Shown: one piece after another, positions 1-9,474 of the stretch
Position numbering within the stretch: position 1 is the first letter of the stretch
Layout of the letters: the number at the start of each line of letters is the position of its first letter
NCBI GenBank assembly: GCA_963668365.1
Contig: OY764266.1
Location: 3,472,001 to 3,536,000 of the forward strand
DNA length: 64,000 nt
DNA from: VXNE01 sp963668365
GTDB lineage: Bacteria; Pseudomonadota; Gammaproteobacteria; Pseudomonadales; Azotimanducaceae
Direction: 5' to 3'
Notes under the pieces: generated by a model
What the model was told of the DNA's origin: nothing
Database searches by the model: none
What the model saw: the letters and a program-made list of their open reading frames with translations, nothing else
Position numbers and translations under genes: made by a program

Positions 1-320
1 CCCGGACTGTCCGGCGGGAGTTCGACAACCCCGATTATTCTGCCGGCCTCCATCGCGACTGAAGTCCAAACTGGCGTTGTCGGGGGTTGAAGGTTGTTAC
101 GAGCGATATTCATGACCCACTCTTCGGCAACCTCGAGGTGCCTAGTCAGCCCGGATATCTGTCCGTCCTTTTCTACTCCAAGCAGGATTACGCCGCCCTC
201 TAGATTCAGCAGCGCTGACATCTCCTTGGTGAGCTGGTCTGGGTGAATGTCGTCACGCTTAAACTCGACCCGTGAGTTCTCCTGATTGGCGATCAGTTGA
301 AGCACCTCAGTCCTGTTCAT
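1..320 (-). CDS. AlbA_2 (Schlafen-type) domain protein, 3' end beyond window
   Basis: The gene starts with ATG at 320 and stays open to the window edge, giving 106 N-terminal residues. They contain the pattern RVEFK near residue 17, then MSALLNLEGGVILLGV near 34-49 and a following ISGL. This matches the AlbA_2/Schlafen nucleic-acid-binding fold found at the N terminus of many ATP-binding or helix-turn-helix regulators and in some defence proteins. The start lies only 3 bases after the stop of the upstream PHP/ATPase gene, so the two are almost certainly co-transcribed. The C-terminal part, which would show whether it is RecG-like, a regulator or an effector, is outside the window. The domain call is fairly sure; the function is not known. 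Confidence 0.75.
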   Translation of the reverse strand, partial: MNRTEVLQLIANQENSRVEFKRDDIHPDQLTKEMSALLNLEGGVILLGVEKDGQISGLTRHLEVAEEWVMNIARNNLQPPTTPVWTSVAMEAGRIIGVVELPPDSP

Positions 321-323
321 TCT

Positions 324-3017
324 TCAGAACCCGTACTTACGGCGCCGTGTCTCGAACGCCGCGCGACCGCCCTCAAGGATCTCTTCGACCAGTTCACGGA
401 CCAGTCGCGAGTCGATCGATCCCATATGTTCGGGCGCGACTCGCGCCCGGCCTCCATCTGCCTCGCCAGCCGCGGAGAGCCCCAATATGAGTTCTGCGTC
501 GCCAAGAACCGGTATGTTGGCGTTGTGCGTTGAAAAGATAAACTGGCGTCGCTGTTTTTCGTCTCTCATGCGGGGCACGACACCTTCCGTAATGAACCGG
601 TTATCGAGATCGTCCTCCGGCTGATCGACGATCAACGGTGCACTTGACTCAAGCAACAGCAAAAGGAGCACGGCAGTTGCCTTTTGACCGGTGGAGAGGT
701 CTTCGAGTGGCTGCCAGACAGGCGGCTCCTGCGGCGGCGCGGTATTGAGGCGAATTGCCGTCGTCGGTGCAAGTTCAAGTTCCTCGATTCGCATGAATAC
801 ATCCGGCTCCCCGGCCGCGAGCCGCTCCGCTTGGCCAGGCGTGATGCGGTACGCATTGCGCAACGCCTGGGCCCCCGTGCGAGAGGCTTCTACAAATTCC
901 GTAAGCGAGAAGTCGGAAGAGCTGCGCAGACTTTCTATCGCCTCCGACATGCGTCCCCCGATCTCTTCGCGCAGCATCTTGAAGAGCGGTTCACGATCGC
1001 CAGCACCAGTGACCTCGACCTGGACACGGTCGCGCAGCTTATTGCTGACAGCTCTTGCCGCCTGGTCAAATGTACGGAATTCTGCGGCCTTGATGTCTTC
1101 CCACTCCGCAAGCAACGTGCGACGTTGGTCACTGCGCTCCCTCTCCAATCGCCGGAGAAGCACGAGCCGCTCTTGGATTGGTCTCAATCCCTCAATACGG
1201 CGACGAAGGCGGATAAACTCCTCACCGTCGACACGGGACTTCTGAAGCTCCCGAAGGATCTGTTCATACTCCGTCTGCACTTCCTGCCTTCGTACGTCCC
1301 AGGCGGTCCGCACTTGGTTGATATCGTCGTCAGTTTGTTCAAGAACCCGCCCTAACTTATCGCCTACGCGCTCGATCTCCTTGCTCGCGTTCCCTAGAAC
1401 CTGATTCAAGCGGGACAGGATTTCCTTTCCGGGCAACTCTGCGAGCGCCCGTTCAGACAGAAAGGCAAGATCGATCGGGATTTCCTTTCGCAACAGGTCC
1501 AGAGCTTCCCGAAAAGGCGCAAGACGTTGAGGAACGGAATCAAGCACGCGTTCCTCTCGCACCAGCAAACTCTGCTCCTGCAGGCGGTCCTCCAGACCCA
1601 CCTCCTGAAACCGTTCGAGCGTTTCCTGCAGTCCGGGCAGTGCATCAAGTCGCTCTTCGGCCGTGGCGATCTCCGAGCGCGTATCACTCAAGGCGCGGCG
1701 GTTCGTGGCGAGTTCGTTGCGCAACGAGGTCTTGCGCCGCGACATTGACTCGTCGCTCTCAACGAAACGGTCAAGCAACCTAGTCAGCTTGTCCGGGCTT
1801 CGGGCAAGCTCCGAAATCTCGTGCTGACCGTACGCCTCGATTCCAGGCAGGATGTCTGTTGGCGCGAGGTGAAGCACTTCCCCGTCCGCCTCCCGTACTA
1901 TCGGGGGGTTGGGAATCGTACGCTCGATCCGATACTCACGAACCCCGGGGCGTTGGACGCGCACTCGAAGCGATATCTTCGTTCCGTTCCGCAAGACATG
2001 ACGCACGATTCCGTCATGAGCCTTGCGCGCATCTTCGCCGATTGGCGCAAGACCGAGTACGCTGCGGATGCTCTCGACGATCGTTGACTTGCCCGTGCCT
2101 CGTCCACCGATCAGCACATTCAGGTTGGGATTGAGACAAACGCTTACGCCATCGAGGAACCCACCTTCCCACCCCAACGAAACTAGCTCCATGTGTTCTT
2201 CGGGCTCGAATTCACCTTCCTCGGAATTCAACCGAATGCGAGACCCTGGATCTAAGAACGCTTGCCGTAGCCCGTCGATGCTGACTTCATGCATCTTGAT
2301 CCAGCACGTGGCCGCCCGTTCTTCTAGTTGTTGCGGTTCGACAATGTCCCTTGCGTTTACCGCCGCAATCGCGACTCCAGGCTCCGGGGCATGGGCTCTG
2401 CGATAATCTGGATTCCGGTTCCTGACTATCTGATTTACCTCTTGGGGAAGTCCCTCAACGGTACCCGGGATCTGGGCCGCAATCAGGTTCTTGTCTTGCC
2501 ACGCACGAATCCTAGGCTGTCCCCGCAAGACCTTGAAGAGACCACCGCTGCCGGTCACATGCGCCGCAATCGAGACTCCACCGCGTCCGTGAACAAGGTC
2601 CAAGAGATCTCCGAACGCCTTGTTGGCGGGATCGGAAGATGGGTGGGTGTCGTGTATGCCAAACTCGCCGAGATATCGTTCAAGCCGGTCGAGTTCGGTA
2701 TCCGGCGGGTAGAGACAGAGCACGTGAACGCCCTCGCTTGACGCAAGCTCAAACCCCGGGAAGATATGGACTCCTCGATTACGCGCTGCGGAGCGGAAAG
2801 CCGCGATAGAGTTGACGCTGTTGTGGTCAGTGACCGCAAGCACCTCAATGTCGAGTTCGACGGCTTTATCCACGATCGCCTGCGCATGGCTGATTACATC
2901 GCCGTCAGAATCCTGCCCACGAAACGTGTGCCCGTAGTGGTGCGGGTTCACCTGAAGTGCGCATCTGTAGAAACGCGCTCCCGCCGGAGTCCGGTTATCG
3001 GCGATCTCGGTTGCCAT
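324..3017 (-). CDS. PHP-domain plus SMC-like AAA ATPase (TrlF-like)
   Basis: This protein is about 897 residues long. The N-terminal third resembles a PHP phosphoesterase, with a His-rich NPHHYGH stretch, VTDHNS and IAAH metal-type motifs. It is followed by an ABC/SMC-type ATPase with a Walker A (GGRGTGKST), a long charged coiled-coil middle, and a signature/Walker B end (STGQKA, then LIVDQPEDDLDN). Such PHP-SMC ATPases are annotated as TrlF-like and occur sporadically in accessory regions. I chose the ATG at 3017 because it begins just before the PHP motifs; an in-frame start at 3134 would add 39 residues of no recognisable character. It precedes the AlbA_2 gene by 3 bases. A nuclease-type defence role is an inference from domains and location. 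Confidence 0.7.
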   Translation of the reverse strand: MATEIADNRTPAGARFYRCALQVNPHHYGHTFRGQDSDGDVISHAQAIVDKAVELDIEVLAVTDHNSVNSIAAFRSAARNRGVHIFPGFELASSEGVHVLCLYPPDTELDRLERYLGEFGIHDTHPSSDPANKAFGDLLDLVHGRGGVSIAAHVTGSGGLFKVLRGQPRIRAWQDKNLIAAQIPGTVEGLPQEVNQIVRNRNPDYRRAHAPEPGVAIAAVNARDIVEPQQLEERAATCWIKMHEVSIDGLRQAFLDPGSRIRLNSEEGEFEPEEHMELVSLGWEGGFLDGVSVCLNPNLNVLIGGRGTGKSTIVESIRSVLGLAPIGEDARKAHDGIVRHVLRNGTKISLRVRVQRPGVREYRIERTIPNPPIVREADGEVLHLAPTDILPGIEAYGQHEISELARSPDKLTRLLDRFVESDESMSRRKTSLRNELATNRRALSDTRSEIATAEERLDALPGLQETLERFQEVGLEDRLQEQSLLVREERVLDSVPQRLAPFREALDLLRKEIPIDLAFLSERALAELPGKEILSRLNQVLGNASKEIERVGDKLGRVLEQTDDDINQVRTAWDVRRQEVQTEYEQILRELQKSRVDGEEFIRLRRRIEGLRPIQERLVLLRRLERERSDQRRTLLAEWEDIKAAEFRTFDQAARAVSNKLRDRVQVEVTGAGDREPLFKMLREEIGGRMSEAIESLRSSSDFSLTEFVEASRTGAQALRNAYRITPGQAERLAAGEPDVFMRIEELELAPTTAIRLNTAPPQEPPVWQPLEDLSTGQKATAVLLLLLLESSAPLIVDQPEDDLDNRFITEGVVPRMRDEKQRRQFIFSTHNANIPVLGDAELILGLSAAGEADGGRARVAPEHMGSIDSRLVRELVEEILEGGRAAFETRRRKYGF

Positions 3018-3132
3018 CGTTGCTCGTCTCGCGCTCCCGATCACGTTCGTAGAGCCGTCATTTTGCCGTCGTTCCGACTGGCGCGGGACTAATCGCCCTG
3101 CGCAATCCGTACCGAACGAATTAGAACGCTCC

Positions 3133-3162
3133 AAAATAGGTGCAAAGGTGCTTCAGCGTCAA
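3133..3162 (-). promoter_or_regulatory. Candidate sigma-70 promoter for the PHP/ATPase module
   Basis: On the minus strand TTGACG (3162-3157) and TATTTT (3138-3133) are separated by 18 bases, about 115 bases before the chosen ATG at 3017. The match to the consensus is good but was found by eye only. Confidence 0.4.
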
Positions 3163-3334
3163 TCAGGTAGTGCTTTGCCGAAGTGAGCAACTCCGCCCCG
3201 AAACGATGATCCCACGCGTGCGCCGCGGATCCGAACCATCGTCCCAGATCTAGTCAGAACAAATATCTGAAGTGATAACGAAATTCTAAGGATGCGATTT
3301 AATGTTTGCAAAACAAATAGTTACACTCACATTG
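3163..3334. other. AT-richer spacer between tRNA-Ser and accessory module
   Basis: No gene is visible here. The part from about 3250 to 3334 is conspicuously AT-rich for this window and directly abuts the 3' CCA end of tRNA-Ser(GCU). This is the usual side for integration of mobile DNA. I did not find a duplicated tRNA 3' end inside the window, so an attachment site is not proven. Confidence 0.4.
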
Positions 3335-3425
3335 TGGCGGAGAGGGAGGGATTCGAACCCTCGATGAGCTTTCAACCCATACTCCCTTAGCAGGGGAGCG
3401 CCTTCAGCCGCTCGGCCACCTCTCC
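3335..3425 (-). tRNA. serV: tRNA-Ser(GCU)
   Basis: On the minus strand the gene starts GGAGAGG and ends CCTCTCC-G-CCA, giving a perfect 7-bp acceptor stem with an encoded CCA. The anticodon arm is CTCCC-CTGCTAA-GGGAG, so the anticodon is GCU (serine AGC/AGU codons). A long variable arm, typical of class II tRNA-Ser, and the T-loop GGTTCGAATCC are visible. The 91-nt length fits. In E. coli and Pseudomonas this tRNA also sits downstream of alaS/lysC, usually after csrA; here csrA is absent and only 27 bases separate it from the lysC stop. Confidence 0.97.
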
Positions 3426-3452
3426 GGGGGCGGGAATTGTAGCACCGCGAAA

Positions 3453-4724
3453 TCAGTCCTTGACGGGTGGGTCGGACAGGTCGAACGCGGAGTGGATCGC
3501 GCGGACGGCGAGTTCGAGGTAGCGTTCGTGGACGACGACGGAGATCTTGATTTCCGAGGTCGAGATCATGCGGATGTTGATGTTCTCCGCGGCCAGCGCG
3601 TCGAACATGCGGGTTGCGACGCCGGCGTGGGAGCGCATGCCGACACCCACGACCGAGACCTTGGCGATGTGGCTGTCGCCTTCGACGTCGCGCGCGTCGA
3701 GATCGGCGCTGACCGCGTCGAGCAGTTCCCGGGCGCGGGCGTAGTCTTCGCGTTTGACGGTAAAGGTGAAGTCCGTCGAGCCGTCCGCACCGACGTTCTG
3801 CACGATCATGTCAACTTCGATCCGCGCGTCCGCGATGGGGCCGAGGATCTTCGAGGCGATGCCGGGAACGTCCGGAACGCCGAGGAGCGTCAGCTTCGCC
3901 TCGTCGCGCGCATAGGCGATACCCGATACGACGGGTTGTTCCATGTCATTTTCCTCCGTCGTGATAAGCGTACCTTCCCCCTCGCCGAAGCTGGAGAGCA
4001 CCCTTAAGGAAACGCCGTACTTGCCGGCGAACTCCACCGAGCGCGGGTGCAGCACCCTGGATCCAAGGCTCGCGAGTTCGAGCATCTCTTCGAACGTCAC
4101 CACGTCGAGCATCGAAGCGCCCTCGACGATGCGGGGATCGGCGGTGTACACGCCGTCGACATCCGTGTAGATCCGGCATTCGTCGGCATCGATCGCTGCT
4201 GCCACGGCGACAGCGGTGGTGTCGGAACCGCCACGGCCGAACGTCGTCATGTCGCCGTGCGCGTCGATGCCCTGGAAGCCTGCGACGATCGGGGTTATGC
4301 CGTTCTTCAGATCCTCGCTCAAGGCATCGGGGTCGATGTGCTCTATCCGCGCCCGCGTATGCGCGTCGTCGGTCCGAATCCGGACCTGCCAGCCGAGGTA
4401 GGACTTGGCGGCGAAACCCCGCTCGATCAGCGCCATGGCCAGGAGCGCGATCGACACCTGTTCTCCGGATGACAGGAGCACGTCGCGTTCCCTCGGAGCG
4501 ATGTCTTTCGCGACATCGCGCGCGAGTCCTTCCAGCCGATCCGTCTCGCCCGCCATGGCGGAAACGACAACGACGACTTGCTGGCCGGATTCGAAGCTGC
4601 GCGCGACCCGATCCGCGACGGCGTGGATGCGTTCGACGCTGCCCACGGACGTGCCGCCGTACTTGTGTACGTATCGCGGCGATGCCTCGGAGGATTCGCT
4701 CCCCGCTGCTGATCGATGTTCCAT
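3453..4724 (-). CDS. lysC: Aspartate kinase
   Basis: LysC phosphorylates aspartate, the first step to lysine, threonine, methionine and diaminopimelate. The 423-residue protein carries the KYGGTS kinase motif at residues 21-26, GRGGSDTTAVA in the catalytic domain and two C-terminal ACT regulatory domains. This is the monofunctional Pseudomonas-like form. The ATG at 4724 lies 29 bases downstream of the alaS stop; an in-frame start at 4784 would overlap alaS and add an unconserved basic leader. A strong internal ribosome-binding site with ATG at 3944 suggests that a separate beta subunit (the ACT half) may also be made. Its order after recX and alaS is conserved in gammaproteobacteria. Confidence 0.95.
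   Translation of the reverse strand: MEHRSAAGSESSEASPRYVHKYGGTSVGSVERIHAVADRVARSFESGQQVVVVVSAMAGETDRLEGLARDVAKDIAPRERDVLLSSGEQVSIALLAMALIERGFAAKSYLGWQVRIRTDDAHTRARIEHIDPDALSEDLKNGITPIVAGFQGIDAHGDMTTFGRGGSDTTAVAVAAAIDADECRIYTDVDGVYTADPRIVEGASMLDVVTFEEMLELASLGSRVLHPRSVEFAGKYGVSLRVLSSFGEGEGTLITTEENDMEQPVVSGIAYARDEAKLTLLGVPDVPGIASKILGPIADARIEVDMIVQNVGADGSTDFTFTVKREDYARARELLDAVSADLDARDVEGDSHIAKVSVVGVGMRSHAGVATRMFDALAAENINIRMISTSEIKISVVVHERYLELAVRAIHSAFDLSDPPVKD
3942..3957 (-). promoter_or_regulatory. Internal ribosome-binding site and start for LysC beta subunit
   Basis: GGAGG (3957-3953) lies 8 bases before an in-frame ATG at 3944 inside lysC. The protein from there begins MEQPVVSGIA and covers the two ACT domains (163 residues). 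This is the position where alpha2beta2 aspartokinases of other bacteria start their beta subunit. Actual use is inferred. Confidence 0.5.
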
Positions 4725-4753
4725 TTTCTTGGTCGCTTTCGGATCGCGTCGGC

Positions 4754-7420
4754 TCAGTCGGCCCCGACGCGCTCTCGTACCCACTTCCTTACCGAAGCGA
4801 GGGCCGTCGGCAACGCCTCCGGCTTGTCGCCGCCACCGCCCCGGGCCATGTCCGGCCGACCGCCGCCGCCCCTGGCGCCCACCTGGGTGCCGACGAAGCG
4901 AATGACATCACCCGCGGTGAAACGATCCGTCAGGTTCTTCGTCACGCCCACGGTCAGGTTGACGCGACCCGCGTTCACCTGCGCGAGAACGATGACGGCG
5001 GTGCCGAGCTTTTCCTTGAGCCTGTCCAGCGTCGCCAGCACGGTCCTGGAATCGCCCTCCACCTCGGCGCCAAGTACGCGCACGCCGTTGACGTCCACCG
5101 CGTCGGCGGCGAGATCGAATCCGCGTGACTGGGCGAACCGGCCCTTGAGCGTCTCCAGCTCCTTCTGCAGGGATCTCGCGTGTTGCGAAAGGGTTTCCAC
5201 CTTTTCGAGCAGGTTCTCACGGCCGCCGCCGACGACCCGACCGATGTCGGCGATCAACTGTTCGGCACCGCGAGCGTGCGCAACAGCGCGCTCGCCGGTG
5301 AGGGCTTCGATGCGCCGGGTTCCCGCCGCGACGCTGGATTCGGAGGCGATGCACATGTACCCGATATCGCCGGTGCGCCTCACGTGCGTGCCGCCACAAA
5401 GTTCGACCGAGTAGTCGCCGCCCATCGCGAGCACGCGCACCACGTCGCCGTACTTCTCGCCGAACAACGCGATGGCGCCCTTGTCCATCGCCTCGGCGTA
5501 GGGCATCTGCTCCGCGGCGGCAGGTGAATTCTCGCCGATGCGCGCGTTGACTTCGTGTTCGATGGCGCGCAACTCGCTGTCGCTGAGCCGCGCCGGGTGA
5601 GAAAAGTCGAAGCGAAAAACCTCCGGACCGACCCGCGAGCCTCGCTGCTGGACGTGGGCGCCCAGCATGCGCCGCAGTGCCGCGTGCAACAGGTGTGTGG
5701 CGGAGTGGTTGCGCACGATGTTCCAGCGGCGCTCGGCGTCGACGGTCGCCGTCACTCGCTGACCGACGGTGAGGGCGCCCTCCTCCACCGTGCCGCGATG
5801 CAGATGCTGCCCGCCGCCCCGGGTGGTGTCCGCCACGGCAAATCGAACGCCGTTCGCCGCAATCACGCCGGTATCGCCGACCTGGCCGCCGGATTCCGCA
5901 TAGAAGGGCGTGCGATCGAGCACCACGTAACCCGATTCCGAAGCTTCCAGGCGCTCGGCCGGCACCGGGCCGACGCGTTCGGCCGCGCCACCGCCGCGCT
6001 CCCCCAGTCTGAAGATCGAATCAATCCTGGCCTCGACCCTTAGCGACTCGTAGCCCTCGAACTCCACCTCGGAGTCGATCTGCACGCGCTGTTCGGCGCT
6101 CGCATCGAATCGGCCCGCCTGCTGCGACCGCTCCCGCTGTTCCTGCATGGCGGATTCGAAACCCTCCATGTCCACGTCGAGCCCGCGCTCGCGCGCGACG
6201 TCGGCGGTCAGGTCCGCCGGAAAACCGAACGTGTCGTAGAGTTCGAACACGACCTGGCCGGGGATCGTCGCGCGCCCGGCATTGCAACCGCCGAGAGCCG
6301 AAATCTGCCTGTCGAGCAATGCCATGCCCCGATCGAGCGTCCTCGCGAAGCGCTCTTCCTCGGAGAGGAGTATCGCTTCGATACTTTCCCTGCGCTCCTC
6401 GATCTGCGGATAAGCCTCGCCCATCTCATCCGCCAGGGGCGCCACGAGCCGATGGAAGAACGGGTCGCTCAGGCCCAGCTTGTGTCCGTGACGCAGCGCG
6501 CGGCGGATGATCCGCCGCAGGACGTAGTCCCGATCCTCGTTGCCGGGCATCACGCCTTCCGCGATCAGGAAGGCGGTGGCGCGGATGTGGTCGGCGATGA
6601 CGCGCAGGGACGGGTTGGCCAGCATTTCGTCCTCGTCATTGAGCCGGGCCATGCGCCCCGCCGCGAAGACGATCTCGCGGAGAATGTCGTTCTCATAGTT
6701 CGAGCGCACACCCTGGGAGACGGCCGCCGCGCGCTCGAGGCCCATGCCCGTGTCAACGCCGGGACTCGCCAGGGGGGCGAGTTCGCCGTCGGCCGACCGA
6801 TCGTATTGCGGGAACACGAGATTCCAGATTTCCAGGAACCGGTCCCCCTCCTCTCCCGGCGAGCCCGGCGGTCCTCCGGCGACCGAGGGACCCTGGTCGT
6901 AGAAAATCTCCGAGTCGGGGCCGCAGGGGCCGGTGTCGCCCATCGCCCAGAAGTTGTCCGGATGTTCGACCACCCGCTCGGCCGGCACGCCGATCTTGCC
7001 GGTCCAGAGCTTGCGGGCCTCGCCGTCGGTGGGATGCACCGTCACCCACAATCGGTCACGGTCGAACGCGAGAACGCCCGTGACGAACTCCCACGCCCAG
7101 TCGATGGCGTCTTCCTTGAAGTAGCTGCCGAAGCTGAAGTTGCCGAGCATCTCGAACAGGGTCTGGTGGCGCGCGGTATAGCCGACGTTCTCGAGGTCGT
7201 TGTGCTTGCCCCCGGCGCGCACGCACAACTGGCAGGACGCCGCGCGGTCGAATCCCGGGCGCTCGCGCCCCGTCAGCGCGTCCTTGAACTGCACCATGCC
7301 GGCGTTGGTGAACAGCAACGTCGGATCGTTACCTGGAACGAGGCTGCTGGACTTCACGACCTTGTGGCCACGAGCCGCAAAGAAGTCGAGGTAAGCGGCT
7401 CGAATCTCGGCAGTTTTCAC
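4754..7420 (-). CDS. alaS: Alanyl-tRNA synthetase
   Basis: This cytoplasmic class II synthetase charges tRNA-Ala. The 888-residue protein has the full layout: a catalytic domain starting MKTAEIRAAYLDFF with class II motifs (FTNAGM, RAASCQLCVRAGGKHNDLENVG), the editing domain with zinc ligands NHSATH and CGGTH, a coiled-coil and the C-terminal C-Ala domain ending near the glycine-rich QVGARGGGG stretch (DHHA1). Its length matches the E. coli enzyme (876). It sits between recX (32 bases upstream) and lysC (29 bases downstream), all on the minus strand, as in Pseudomonas. No anomalies were seen. Confidence 0.98.
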   Translation of the reverse strand: MKTAEIRAAYLDFFAARGHKVVKSSSLVPGNDPTLLFTNAGMVQFKDALTGRERPGFDRAASCQLCVRAGGKHNDLENVGYTARHQTLFEMLGNFSFGSYFKEDAIDWAWEFVTGVLAFDRDRLWVTVHPTDGEARKLWTGKIGVPAERVVEHPDNFWAMGDTGPCGPDSEIFYDQGPSVAGGPPGSPGEEGDRFLEIWNLVFPQYDRSADGELAPLASPGVDTGMGLERAAAVSQGVRSNYENDILREIVFAAGRMARLNDEDEMLANPSLRVIADHIRATAFLIAEGVMPGNEDRDYVLRRIIRRALRHGHKLGLSDPFFHRLVAPLADEMGEAYPQIEERRESIEAILLSEEERFARTLDRGMALLDRQISALGGCNAGRATIPGQVVFELYDTFGFPADLTADVARERGLDVDMEGFESAMQEQRERSQQAGRFDASAEQRVQIDSEVEFEGYESLRVEARIDSIFRLGERGGGAAERVGPVPAERLEASESGYVVLDRTPFYAESGGQVGDTGVIAANGVRFAVADTTRGGGQHLHRGTVEEGALTVGQRVTATVDAERRWNIVRNHSATHLLHAALRRMLGAHVQQRGSRVGPEVFRFDFSHPARLSDSELRAIEHEVNARIGENSPAAAEQMPYAEAMDKGAIALFGEKYGDVVRVLAMGGDYSVELCGGTHVRRTGDIGYMCIASESSVAAGTRRIEALTGERAVAHARGAEQLIADIGRVVGGGRENLLEKVETLSQHARSLQKELETLKGRFAQSRGFDLAADAVDVNGVRVLGAEVEGDSRTVLATLDRLKEKLGTAVIVLAQVNAGRVNLTVGVTKNLTDRFTAGDVIRFVGTQVGARGGGGRPDMARGGGGDKPEALPTALASVRKWVRERVGAD

Positions 7421-7452
7421 CGTCGCGATCCCGAACTTGAAAAGGCTGCGGA

Positions 7453-8034
7453 TTATACGGTCTGCGGGCCGAGCGTTCGATAGATGATGTCGGATGCAAA
7501 TCCGCGCGCCGCAAGGAAACGGGCGCGTTTTGCCCAGTCGGAGCGGTTCACCGGCGTGTTGGCATCGCTGTCGCCGCTGGCACCGGCGCCATCTCCGGCC
7601 CCGCCGAAGCGCTTGGCCTGCACCGCCCGGGCTCGCCGAAGCCAGAAATCGTCGGGAAAGGTGAGCGTATCGTCGATGATGTCTTCCGCCACGCCCCGGT
7701 TGCGCAGCTCCGCGCGAATCTTGATGGGACCGTGACCGCGATCGACGCCGCGACGGACAAAAGCCTCGGCGAAGCGAACATCCGACAACAGGTCCCGGCT
7801 CGCGAGATAGTCGAGTACGGTGTCCACCTGCGTTTCGACAGTCGTCTGCGCTTCCACTTTCGCTTCCGCCTGCGCATCTGGCTTTGTCTGCGCATCTGTT
7901 TTTGACGAATCGGATGCGCGGCGGCGCAGCAGCTTGCGGCGCAGTTCGAATCGGGAATGCTCCCGAGTTGCGAGCAGGCGCAGGGCTCGCTCGGTCAGGG
8001 TTGCCCCGGCCAGTCCGGATTGGGGCATGTTCAT
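7453..8034 (-). CDS. recX: RecX, regulator of RecA
   Basis: RecX binds RecA filaments and limits recombinase activity. The 193-residue protein has the family's helical repeats: LTERALRLLATREHSRFELRRKLLRR at the N terminus, VLDYLASRDLLSDVRFAEAFVRRGVDRGHGPIKIRAEL in the middle, and DWAKRARFLAARGFASDIIYRTL at the end. Between the first and second repeats is an insert of about 25 residues, low-complexity and rich in Ala, Gln, Lys and Glu. A second Gly/Ala-rich insert follows KRFGG. recX lies 141 bases downstream of recA and probably reads through from it. ATG codons at 8034 and 8028 are both possible starts. Confidence 0.93.
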   Translation of the reverse strand: MNMPQSGLAGATLTERALRLLATREHSRFELRRKLLRRRASDSSKTDAQTKPDAQAEAKVEAQTTVETQVDTVLDYLASRDLLSDVRFAEAFVRRGVDRGHGPIKIRAELRNRGVAEDIIDDTLTFPDDFWLRRARAVQAKRFGGAGDGAGASGDSDANTPVNRSDWAKRARFLAARGFASDIIYRTLGPQTV

Positions 8035-8063
8035 CGCGCTATCGCTACGAGATTGAAGCTATC

Positions 8064-8165
8064 GCGGCTGTTTGCGCGGCTGTTTACGCGGCTATTCACG
8101 TCACGCGTCACGCGCTACTCGGGGGGCTATTCACGCGTCACGCGGCTGTTCAAGCGGCTGTTCGG
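8064..8165. repeat. 12-bp GCGGCTRTTYNN repeats between recA and recX
   Basis: On the plus strand, copies start at 8064, 8076 and 8088 (three in tandem) and at 8142 and 8154 (two in tandem), with related CACGCGTCAC and CTACTCGGGGGGCTATTC pieces between. The same core recurs at 12485 and 12498 downstream of fdxA. The function is unknown; it could be an extragenic repeat or a transcript-structure element between recA and recX. Confidence 0.6.
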
Positions 8166-8175
8166 ACGGTTTCGG

Positions 8176-9246
<1,071 letters not shown>

Positions 9247-9282
9247 GTTTCAAGAATCTCCGCTGGGATGAGAATGTTGCGC

Positions 9283-9302
9283 TACTGTATATTCGACCAG
9301 TA
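9283..9302 (-). promoter_or_regulatory. LexA (SOS) operator upstream of recA
   Basis: The 20-bp sequence TACTGTATATTCGACCAGTA agrees with the E. coli SOS consensus at 15 of 20 positions, including CTGT and CAG half-sites at the right spacing (CTGT-N8-CCAG). It overlaps the recA -10 element, so bound LexA would block transcription. lexA itself is not in the window. Confidence 0.85.
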
Positions 9303-9312
9303 AAAAGTGCAA
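9284..9312 (-). promoter_or_regulatory. recA promoter
   Basis: On the minus strand, -35 TTGCAC (9312-9307) and -10 TACAGT (9289-9284) are separated by exactly 17 bases. The -10 is embedded in the LexA operator, as in many recA genes. Confidence 0.75.
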
Positions 9313-9474
9313 CCGTCCATTTGCAGAAAGCGTCATGTCCCACGCCCTTTTCCGCCCTGGCTTACAATACGCCCTTCCCTGGCCCCCTGATTTCTTGACC
9401 GCAGGAAACCCGTTGCAGTTGCGTCGAATTCCAAACGCCGAATCCGGGCCATCTCCCAAGGCGCTCCAGGCGAA

